Under the pieces are notes generated by a model, which saw only the letters and a list, made by a program, of their open reading frames with translations, was not told the origin of the DNA and did no database searches. From Ruminococcaceae bacterium UBA5391 (GTDB lineage: Bacteria; Bacillota; Clostridia; Oscillospirales; Acutalibacteraceae), in contig DHOL01000026.1 in assembly GCA_002410755.1 (NCBI GenBank), forward strand, positions 1 through 12,256: 12,256 nucleotides of DNA, read 5' to 3'. Below are positions 1 to 5,089 of the stretch, in pieces (position 1 is the stretch's first letter; each line of letters starts with the position of its first letter). A program made the translations under genes and the position numbers.

Positions 1-1
1 C

Positions 2-115
2 GCTTCTGCAGGGCTCATAAAAAACACGAAACTGAATTTTGCCGGCAATCCCGGTCTCCAGATGTTTGCTGACAATTTTAGTGCCATAATCAGTTTGGCT
101 GACAGTGGTAACTGA
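2..115 (+). CDS. Possible 3' end of an unrecognised gene, cut by the window edge
   Basis: Reading frame 2 stays open from the window edge for 37 codons and stops at a TGA at 113-115. The other two plus frames close early, at about 20 and 70. The visible tail is mixed hydrophobic/polar (residues near the end read FSAIISLADSGN) and resembles ordinary protein, but it is too short for me to name a family. If real, it ends 136 bases upstream of the first spore-protein start and reads the same way. The alternative is that it is a chance open frame in an intergenic region. I see no strong terminator after it, only a weak 5-bp dyad overlapping its stop (111-123). Confidence 0.3.
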   Translation, partial: ASAGLIKNTKLNFAGNPGLQMFADNFSAIISLADSGN

Positions 116-165
116 ATATCAGTATTTAAAAAATTTCTGCGCTTTTGTCATCAACATCTTTTGGA

Positions 166-195
166 AAATAGAGCCACTCATAAATTTACATACTG
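166..195 (+). promoter_or_regulatory. Candidate sigma-G (forespore) promoter of the first SASP gene
   Basis: AAATA at 166-170 and CATACTG at 189-195 are separated by 18 bases. They approximate the published sigma-G pattern (a -35 ending ATR, about 18 bases, and a -10 of CATnnTA), with the last -10 base being G instead of A. The -10 lies about 56 bases before the start codon. SASP genes are normally under sigma-G, so the expectation biases this call. No experimental support is available here. Confidence 0.4.
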
Positions 196-206
196 CAACA
201 CAAAAT

Positions 207-221
207 AGAAAAGCAAACGCA
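207..221 (+). repeat. Leader motif shared by both SASP genes, copy 1
   Basis: AGAAAAGCAAACGCA lies in the 5' leader 30 bases before the start codon. A near copy (AGAAAGCAAACGCA, 1123-1136) precedes the second SASP gene, so a 12-base core is identical. The flanking leader sequence differs, so the core is either a remnant of the gene duplication or a conserved leader element of the spore mRNAs. Confidence 0.6.
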
Positions 222-251
222 GGAAAATATCGAAATAAGGAGTGTAGTAAA

Positions 252-443
252 ATGTCTAAGAGTTCTAATGTTGTTCCTGAGGCCCGTGCGGCCCTGGACA
301 AATTCAAGATGGAAGCCGCTTCCGAAGTCGGTGTGAACCTTAAGAACGGCTACAACGGCGACCTTACTTCCAAACAGGCTGGTTCTGTTGGCGGACGTAT
401 GGTCAAGAACATGATTCAAAAGTACGAAGAGAACATGAAGTAA
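252..443 (+). CDS. Alpha/beta-type small acid-soluble spore protein, copy 1
   Basis: This is a 63-residue DNA-binding spore protein. The family coats forespore DNA, shifts it toward an A-like form and protects it from UV and chemical damage; it is degraded at germination by the protease GPR. The sequence shows the family's two halves: an N-terminal helix with VVPEARAALDKFKMEAASE (residues 7-25, containing the GPR cleavage region around E21-A22-A23-S24-E25) and the C-terminal block with GSVGG (44-48) and a final helix with MVKNMI. I chose the ATG at 252 because AAGGAG (237-242) sits 9 bases before it and the protein then starts like known SASPs (MSKSSNVVPEA). An upstream in-frame extension to 105 has no spore-protein character. 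A paralogue lies 921 bases downstream. The family is certain; which numbered paralogue it is cannot be said. Confidence 0.97.
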   Translation: MSKSSNVVPEARAALDKFKMEAASEVGVNLKNGYNGDLTSKQAGSVGGRMVKNMIQKYEENMK

Positions 444-453
444 TTCTCTTTTC

Positions 454-484
454 GGGCGGTACAGGGATAATTCCGGCACCGCCC
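454..484 (+). terminator. Hairpin after the first SASP gene
   Basis: GGGCGGT (454-460) pairs perfectly with ACCGCCC (478-484), enclosing a 17-base loop that itself holds a CCGG segment. The hairpin starts 11 bases after the stop. No run of T follows, so this may be a weak or leaky terminator or a 3' stabilising structure. Leakage would let the downstream 179-residue gene be read from the same transcript. Confidence 0.4.
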
Positions 485-534
485 TGCTACATATCCCGCC
501 GGGAGCCGGGGACAGAAAGAGTTGTGTTGCAGTA

Positions 535-1074
535 ATGATCGATATTTTAATCTGCGGGGACCCCTCAGACCACACGCTTACGGAAGCTTTGCTGCCGGCG
601 CTCGCGGCCCGCGGAGGTGTTTGCTTTTCAGGAGAGGAACACGTTGCAGAGCAGGGCACAGTTGCACGGTACTTTGTGTGTGAAAGTGAGGTTGTCCCGA
701 AAATAAGCGTACCAGCGGGTATTCTGCTTTTTAAGGATCACATGTGCTCACAACAGCCTGCCGGTGTCCCGGACGGATTTTTCTGTGTGATGGATTCTGG
801 GAACAGGCAGGCTGCGGATGTGCTGCGGGGAAGCAAAGCAGCTGTTATTACCTGCGGCACCGGCTCAAAGGACACTTTGAGCATTGCTTCACTGGAGCCG
901 GAACGTGCCGAAGTGAGTCTTCAGCGGAACCTGAAAACGCTCGGCGGTACCGTGCTGGAACCGCACGACTTCAGTGTTTTGCTTTCCAGGCCTTTGGCGC
1001 CCGGACTGATACTGCTTGTCAGCGCAGTGTTACTTCTTTCTGACGTCAGTCTGGGAGACGGATTTAAACTTTGA
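535..1074 (+). CDS. Unrecognised 179-residue protein between the two SASP genes
   Basis: I do not recognise a named family. The protein reads like a real cytosolic polypeptide: an N-terminal stretch MIDILICGDPSDHT resembling the opening of an alpha/beta fold, a middle with AVITCGTGSKDTLS (about residues 103-116), then VSLQRNLKTLGGTVLEPHDF (about 127-146), and a hydrophobic stretch near residues 154-169 that could be a short membrane segment or buried helix. The ITCG-x-G-x-KDT pattern reminds me of uncharacterised clostridial proteins, but I cannot verify that from memory. The start at 535 has only a weak Shine-Dalgarno-like AGAAAGAG about 12 bases upstream, and no separate promoter is obvious. 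Placed between two spore-protein genes and read in the same direction, it could be co-expressed in the forespore; that is inference. No strong terminator follows before the second SASP promoter. Confidence 0.75.
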   Translation: MIDILICGDPSDHTLTEALLPALAARGGVCFSGEEHVAEQGTVARYFVCESEVVPKISVPAGILLFKDHMCSQQPAGVPDGFFCVMDSGNRQAADVLRGSKAAVITCGTGSKDTLSIASLEPERAEVSLQRNLKTLGGTVLEPHDFSVLLSRPLAPGLILLVSAVLLLSDVSLGDGFKL

Positions 1075-1093
1075 TTTTTGCAGATTTTACCGG

Positions 1094-1122
1094 TTATAAA
1101 AAAAGCCTGAAGCGGCAAGCTA
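1094..1122 (+). promoter_or_regulatory. Candidate sigma-G promoter of the second SASP gene
   Basis: TTATA (1094-1098) and CAAGCTA (1116-1122) are 17 bases apart and match the sigma-G -35 (nnATR) and -10 (CATnnTA) patterns with one mismatch each. The -10 is 50 bases before the start, close to the 56 bases at the first copy. The parallel geometry at both copies raises confidence, but neither site is a perfect match. Confidence 0.4.
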
Positions 1123-1136
1123 AGAAAGCAAACGCA
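1123..1136 (+). repeat. Leader motif shared by both SASP genes, copy 2
   Basis: AGAAAGCAAACGCA in the leader of the second SASP gene matches 207-221 upstream of the first copy. The core AAAGCAAACGCA is identical in both. It ends 36 bases before the start codon, against 30 bases in the first gene. Confidence 0.6.
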
Positions 1137-1172
1137 TAGGGAAATGAATTTGAAGAAAAGGAGTGCTTGAGG

Positions 1173-1364
1173 ATGTCGAGAAACAGTCATGTTGTTCCGG
1201 AAGCCCGTGAGGCGCTGGACAAGTTCAAGATGGAAGCTGCTTCCGAAGTTGGCGTGAACCTGAAAAACGGCTACAACGGCGACCTTACTTCCAAGCAGGC
1301 TGGTTCTGTCGGTGGCCAGATGGTCAAGAGCATGATTAAAAGCTACGAGCAGAACATGAAATAA
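1173..1364 (+). CDS. Alpha/beta-type small acid-soluble spore protein, copy 2
   Basis: This is a second 63-residue SASP with the same presumed role in forespore DNA protection. It is identical to copy 1 at 54 of 63 positions by my direct alignment. The differences are confined to residues 3-13 and 49-60, while the central block from residue 14 to 48, including the presumed GPR site and GSVGG, is unchanged. I chose the ATG at 1173 over an in-frame TTG at 1167 because AAAGGAG (1157-1163) lies 9 bases before it, the same spacing as in copy 1, and because the protein then aligns end to end with copy 1. A strong terminator follows at 1396. In both copies the residue after the E of the protease site is Ala, where I recall Ile or Phe in Bacillus proteins. 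Confidence 0.97.
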   Translation: MSRNSHVVPEAREALDKFKMEAASEVGVNLKNGYNGDLTSKQAGSVGGQMVKSMIKSYEQNMK

Positions 1365-1395
1365 AGTCCTTCCGCCTGAAAAAGCCGGAAAAATT

Positions 1396-1434
1396 GGCAC
1401 ACCTTGTGCAGCTTTGTACAAGGTGTGCCTCTTT
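1396..1434 (+). terminator. Strong intrinsic terminator after the second SASP gene
   Basis: GGCACACCTTGT (1396-1407) pairs perfectly over 12 bp with ACAAGGTGTGCC (1418-1429), leaving a 10-base loop, and is followed by TCTTTG. It starts 31 bases after the stop. The upstream side carries AAAAATT (1390-1395), so the structure could also stop transcription on the minus strand. Confidence 0.85.
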
Positions 1435-1453
1435 GTAATCAGGATTAAAATGT

Positions 1454-1471
1454 CTCCGGAATAAACCGGAG
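1454..1471. other. Small perfect hairpin in the intergenic region
   Basis: CTCCGG (1454-1459) and CCGGAG (1466-1471) form a 6-bp stem with an AATAAA loop, 20 bases after the main terminator. No T-run follows. It could be a secondary transcript end or chance; nothing else is visible between it and the promoter at 1503. Confidence 0.3.
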
Positions 1472-1497
1472 GATAACAGTAGAGAATTTCCAGATGG

Positions 1498-1560
1498 AAA
1501 GACAGACAAAAATACAGGAATCTGATATAATTATTTTATCATAGCTAAAATGTCTGTTTC
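1498..1560. repeat. Inverted repeat enclosing a candidate promoter
   Basis: GAAAGACAGACA (1497-1508) and TGTCTGTTTC (1551-1560) are near reverse complements; the shared arms read ACAGACA / TGTCTGT, with one extra base in the left arm. They flank the AT-rich stretch that holds the candidate -10 box at 1526. This may be an operator for a dimeric regulator, the ends of a tiny degenerate element, or chance. Confidence 0.35.
1503..1531 (+). promoter_or_regulatory. Candidate sigma-A promoter of the 94-residue membrane protein gene
   Basis: A perfect TATAAT (1526-1531) lies 17 bases after CAGACA (1503-1508), which matches four of six -35 positions. The expected start of transcription is near 1538, about 60 bases before the coding start. 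The -35 overlaps the left arm of the inverted repeat. Confidence 0.5.
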
Positions 1561-1598
1561 CGCTTTTTAAGGAGCAGAAATATGAAAGGAAGAAGAAA

Positions 1599-1883
1599 AT
1601 GTCGGATAACCCAAAACGAAGCATCCTGCTGCTGCGTGTGGCAGCAGTTCTTGCTCTGGTTACCGGTTCCTGTCAGGTGTCCCTCTACTGCTACGCAAAG
1701 CGTCACTTTACAGAAATCCTGAAAAATGGTTCCGCCAAACTTTTTGGAGGCCTTGTCACCGTTACGGAAAAAACAGCCCTTGTTAACCCTAACCTTTCTA
1801 CGGCTGTTGTCTGTTTCATGCTTGCCGTAGTCTGCTTTATCGCAGCACATCGGTGGAATAGAAAAAACCACTCCAATCCATAA
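1599..1883 (+). CDS. Predicted small membrane protein of unknown function, 94 residues
   Basis: I recognise no family. The protein has two hydrophobic stretches, about residues 9-30 (ILLLRVAAVLALVTG and on) and about 67-84 (STAVVCFMLAVVCFIAA). A basic N-terminus (KR) precedes the first and a basic tail (HRWNRK) follows the second, which suggests two membrane spans with both ends in the cytoplasm and a loop of roughly 35 residues outside. The Cys near residue 25 is not in a proper lipobox. The start at 1599 has AAAGGA (1585-1590) 8 bases upstream. A second ATG at 1582, out of frame, has an even better AAGGAG (1569-1574) at 7 bases and would encode an overlapping peptide of about 46 residues. 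The gene converges on gatB with 14 bases between the stops, so it is not part of that operon. Confidence 0.65.
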   Translation: MSDNPKRSILLLRVAAVLALVTGSCQVSLYCYAKRHFTEILKNGSAKLFGGLVTVTEKTALVNPNLSTAVVCFMLAVVCFIAAHRWNRKNHSNP

Positions 1884-1902
1884 AAGTTTATGGCCTTTTA
1901 TG
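1879..1902. terminator. Bidirectional hairpin overlapping two convergent stop codons
   Basis: CATAAAAG (1879-1886) and CTTTTATG (1895-1902) form an 8-bp AT-rich stem. The left arm contains the TAA of the plus-strand gene and the right arm contains the TAA of gatB. Both strands show short T-rich sequence at the 3' side of the stem. It is a plausible shared but weak terminator for the two converging genes. Confidence 0.45.
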
Positions 1903-3313
1903 CTTTCATAATTTCCGCAAGGATTTTTTGTGCTTCCATGGGGTTTGCCTGCCCATGCGTTGTTTTCATAACAGCGCCAAGCACGGCTTTCAGGGCTTTT
2001 TCTTTTCCGGCACGGTAATCCTTCACCGCGTTCGGATTGTCTGCGGCAGCCTTTTCACAGAGCTTTTGCAATTCTTCCGGGCTGATACCTGCGAGGTCTT
2101 TTTCACTGAGAAAGGCAGATGCGGGCTTTCCAGTATCCAGCATTTTTTCCAAGACCGCTTTCATTTGGCTGGTGCGGATTTTTCCTGCGTCGAGCAGCCT
2201 GAGAAGGGCATTAAGATTTTCAGGTGAAACATTAACCTGAAAATCGTCTTTTGCTGCATCCGTGCCAAGGCGAGCGAAAATCTGGCCGGTAATACAATTT
2301 GCGACGGTACGCGGATTTTTCGTTCCCTTTGCGGCGGCCTCAAAGTAATCTGCGGCTCTGCGGCGCTCAATCAGCAGGGCCGCATCGGCTTCCGTCAGGC
2401 TGTATTCCCGCTCAAAACGCTCCAGACGCTTCTGTGGGTCCTCCGGCATCCTTGCCTGGATGGATGCAAGCATTTCTTTGCTCACGTGAATTGGCACAAG
2501 GTCCGGATCCCGGAAGTAACGATAATCGTCCGCGTCCTCTTTGCCGCGCATCCCCTCGGTGCAGCCGGTCGATTCATCATAGCGGCGGGTTTCCTGCACA
2601 ACTTTTTCTCCGCTTTCCAGGAGGTCAATCTGCCGGTTCATCTCGTACTCCATTGCCTTTGTCATGTGTGAAAACGAGTTCATGTTCTTGATTTCCGTGC
2701 GGGTGCCAAGCTGCCGGGAGCCTTTTGACCGGACAGAGATGTTGACGTCACAGCGCAGGGAGCCTTCCTGCATTTTGCAGTCGGAGACGCCAAGATAGCG
2801 CATAGTAGTCTGAAGTGTTTCCACATATTCCGTGGCTTCTTCAATACTGCGGATGTCAGGCTCCGAGACGATTTCAATCAGGGGGACGCCGCTGCGGTTA
2901 TAGTCAATCAGCGTGTTGCCGCGCTCATGGACAAGCTTTCCGGCGTCTTCTTCAATATGGATGCGTGTAAGGCGGATTTTTTTCCCGCTCTTTAACTGAA
3001 CCCAGCCGTTCCGGCAAAGCGGCTGGTCATATTCTGAAATCTGGTAGGCTTTCGGCAGGTCGGGGTAGCAGTAATTTTTTCGGTCCATCCGCGCATCCGG
3101 ATTGATTTCACAATGGGTTGCAAGCCCTGCCATCACGGCATACTCCACAACAGTCCTGTTCAGCTTTGGAAGCGTGCCGGGCAGGCCGATACAGATTGGG
3201 CAGCAGTGAGTATTTGGTTCGCCGCCGAATTCCGTCGTGCAGGAACAGAAGATTTTTGTCTTCGTTGAAAGCTCCACATGCGTTTCAAGCCCGCAGACAA
3301 GTTCGTAATTCAT
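1898..3313 (-). CDS. gatB: Aspartyl/glutamyl-tRNA(Asn/Gln) amidotransferase subunit B
   Basis: GatB is the kinase/tRNA-binding subunit of GatCAB. It phosphorylates the side-chain carboxylate of mischarged Asp-tRNA-Asn or Glu-tRNA-Gln and accepts ammonia from GatA to give the amide. The 471-residue length is typical. Visible hallmarks are the N-terminal CGLETHVEL, the zinc-type cysteines C23/C25 and C38/C41 in the FCSC and CPIC segments, the signature DRKNYCYPDLPKAYQISEYD (residues 77-96), HIEEDAGKL near 119-127 and NRSGVPLIEIVSEPD near 139-153. The C-terminal region from about residue 320 is the helical GatB/YqeY-like tail domain that grips the tRNA. The start codon overlaps the gatA stop as ATGA, indicating translational coupling. 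It is the last gene of the aspS-gatC-gatA-gatB operon. Nothing is truncated. Confidence 0.98.
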   Translation of the reverse strand: MNYELVCGLETHVELSTKTKIFCSCTTEFGGEPNTHCCPICIGLPGTLPKLNRTVVEYAVMAGLATHCEINPDARMDRKNYCYPDLPKAYQISEYDQPLCRNGWVQLKSGKKIRLTRIHIEEDAGKLVHERGNTLIDYNRSGVPLIEIVSEPDIRSIEEATEYVETLQTTMRYLGVSDCKMQEGSLRCDVNISVRSKGSRQLGTRTEIKNMNSFSHMTKAMEYEMNRQIDLLESGEKVVQETRRYDESTGCTEGMRGKEDADDYRYFRDPDLVPIHVSKEMLASIQARMPEDPQKRLERFEREYSLTEADAALLIERRRAADYFEAAAKGTKNPRTVANCITGQIFARLGTDAAKDDFQVNVSPENLNALLRLLDAGKIRTSQMKAVLEKMLDTGKPASAFLSEKDLAGISPEELQKLCEKAAADNPNAVKDYRAGKEKALKAVLGAVMKTTHGQANPMEAQKILAEIMKA

Positions 3314-4779
3314 AGCCTGACCCCCGTTTCCACAGACCGGAAAGATGTTTTGCGCGATGCCAGCTCATACTGGTTTGCAGCGTTCAGCAGCGGTGCCTCC
3401 GAAAACTCCGGGCCAATCAGCTGAAGCCCTACGGGCATCCCGTCATTCCCAAAGCCGCAGGGCACGCTGACGGCAGGCAGCCCGGCAATGTTGACCGGCA
3501 CTGTGCAGAGGTCGGTAAGGTATGTTTCCACCGGGTCCTTAGCTGCATAATTTTCCGGGAACGCTGTCATGGGGACGGTAGGCGCCGCAATAAAATCACA
3601 TTTCCGGAATGCTTCGCCGAATGACTGGATAATCGTCCCCCGCAGGTTCTGTGCCTTTTTGTAATAGGCGTCGTAGTATCCGGCGCTCAGCACATAAGTA
3701 CCGAGCAGGATGCGGCGCTTGACTTCTGCGCCAAAGCCTTCGCTGCGTGTTTTACAGACCATATCGTTGCGGTCGGCAAAGTGTTGCTTTGTCTGGTAGC
3801 CATAGCGGATGCCGTCATACCGTCCGAGGTTTGAGGAAGCTTCCGCGCAGGCGAGAATGTAATAGACCGGAAGGCTGTATGAAATGGCAGGCAGGGAAAA
3901 TTCTACGGTTTCCGCACCGAGCGAACAGAGCACACCAACTGCCTTTTTTATGGCAGAATCAACGTCAGGGCGGACGCCGCGGAAATACTCCTTCACAATG
4001 CCAATCTTTTTTCCGCGGATGCTGTTTTCAAGAGCAGGGGAAACAGGTGCTTTTCTCCCGATACTTGTCGAGTCCATCGGGTCGTAGTCGGAAATTGCGT
4101 CATAGATAAGTGCTGCATCCTCCACGCTTGGCGCAATCGGCCCAATCTGGTCAAAGCTTGAAGCATAGGCAATGAGGCCAAACCGCGAAACCGCGCCGTA
4201 AGTCGGCTTGAATCCGACAACACCGCAGAAACTGGCTGGCTGGCGGATGGAACCTCCGGTGTCCGAACCGAGGCCGAACGCTGCCAGGTTAGCGCTCACG
4301 GCCGCTGCCACACCGCCGCTGCTACCGCCTGCCACACGCTTTCGGTTGTGCGGGTTCTTTGCCCCGCCGAAACAGGAGGTCTCGCAGGAAGAACCCATTG
4401 CAAACTCGTCCATGTTGCTTTTCCCGAGCAGGACGGCATTTTGCTTTTTCAGCAGATCCCAGACGGTTGCATCATAAATTGGCACATAGCCTTTCAGAAT
4501 CCGGGAACAGCAGGTTGTCTCAATACCTTTTGTAGAGATATTGTCCTTGAGCGTCATGGGGATGCCTTCCAGTGGTGCGAGAGGTTCCCCGGCAGCAATT
4601 TTTGCATCCACTTTTGCAGCTGCTTTCAGCGCTGTTTCCGGTGTGACCTTCACATAGGCGCAAAGGGCGCTGTTTTCTTTTTTTATAGCATCCAGGTATG
4701 CCCTGGTCAATTCCGTGCAGCTCAGACGCTTTTCAGAGAGGAGGCTGTGAAGCCGCGCAATCGTTCCGTATTGTCCCAT
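3310..4779 (-). CDS. gatA: Aspartyl/glutamyl-tRNA(Asn/Gln) amidotransferase subunit A
   Basis: GatA is the amidase-signature subunit that hydrolyses glutamine and channels ammonia to GatB. Its 489 residues match the family. The catalytic Ser-cisSer-Lys triad is visible as K78 (in MTLKDN), S153 (in GGSSGG) and S177 (in GSDTGGS). Residue numbers run one below those I recall for the Staphylococcus aureus enzyme. The glycine/serine-rich amidase signature spans about 150-190 and ends in VGFKPTYG. The start at 4779 is fixed by AGGAGG (4793-4788), 8 bases upstream; this ribosome binding site overlaps the gatC stop codon, so the two cistrons are tightly linked. The gatB start overlaps its stop by four bases. 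An intact, ordinary member of the complex. Confidence 0.98.
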   Translation of the reverse strand: MGQYGTIARLHSLLSEKRLSCTELTRAYLDAIKKENSALCAYVKVTPETALKAAAKVDAKIAAGEPLAPLEGIPMTLKDNISTKGIETTCCSRILKGYVPIYDATVWDLLKKQNAVLLGKSNMDEFAMGSSCETSCFGGAKNPHNRKRVAGGSSGGVAAAVSANLAAFGLGSDTGGSIRQPASFCGVVGFKPTYGAVSRFGLIAYASSFDQIGPIAPSVEDAALIYDAISDYDPMDSTSIGRKAPVSPALENSIRGKKIGIVKEYFRGVRPDVDSAIKKAVGVLCSLGAETVEFSLPAISYSLPVYYILACAEASSNLGRYDGIRYGYQTKQHFADRNDMVCKTRSEGFGAEVKRRILLGTYVLSAGYYDAYYKKAQNLRGTIIQSFGEAFRKCDFIAAPTVPMTAFPENYAAKDPVETYLTDLCTVPVNIAGLPAVSVPCGFGNDGMPVGLQLIGPEFSEAPLLNAANQYELASRKTSFRSVETGVRL

Positions 4780-4791
4780 TCCACATGCCTC

Positions 4792-5070
4792 CTAACTGCG
4801 CCGCCGCACGAGAAAATATCCGCCTTCCGTACACGGCGCATTGCCAAGAATTTTTTCCCGGCGGCAGGAAGGTACGACTTGATCTTCACGAAAGACATTG
4901 GAAAGCCCTCCGGCACTGTCGAAACTGCCTGCGCCTTCAGACGCGGCATTGATGGTATCCGCAAAGCCAATCATTTTATTCATGTCCTTTGTCAGGCCGT
5001 CAAGCTCCTCCGGTGAGACGGAAAGCTTTGCAAGATTTGCAATTTTCAGAATTTCCTCGTGTGTTACCAT
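4792..5070 (-). CDS. gatC: Aspartyl/glutamyl-tRNA(Asn/Gln) amidotransferase subunit C
   Basis: GatC is the small subunit that wraps around the GatA-GatB interface and stabilises the complex. Its 92 residues match the family's usual size of about 95. The N-terminal helix shows the typical pattern VTHEEILKIANLAKLSVSPE (2-21), followed by a second helix with MNKMIGFADTIN. The C-terminal part carries the usual FRED motif (61-64) and a GNAP...GGYF segment, where most homologues read NAP...GYF-VP; here the last residues are VRRRS. The ATG at 5070 has GGAGG 9 bases upstream; an out-of-frame ATG a few bases earlier runs straight into a stop. It lies 19 bases after aspS and 12 bases before gatA, clearly in one operon. 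Confidence 0.97.
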   Translation of the reverse strand: MVTHEEILKIANLAKLSVSPEELDGLTKDMNKMIGFADTINAASEGAGSFDSAGGLSNVFREDQVVPSCRREKILGNAPCTEGGYFLVRRRS

Positions 5071-5089
5071 GGCATTTTCCTCCCGCCCG

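Noticed and set aside
105..251. N-terminal extension of the first SASP reading frame back to 105
   Set aside because: The extension has no spore-protein character, contains the candidate promoter and leader motif, and the AAGGAG box clearly serves the ATG at 252.
921..1421. Long minus-strand open frame across the second SASP gene
   Set aside because: Its sequence is the antisense of the SASP coding region, and a similar antisense frame appears opposite copy 1, so it is a shadow of the real genes.
3747..5016. Several plus-strand open frames opposite gatA and gatC
   Set aside because: They lie antisense to confidently identified genes and lack recognisable protein motifs; they are typical shadows in a sequence of moderate GC content.
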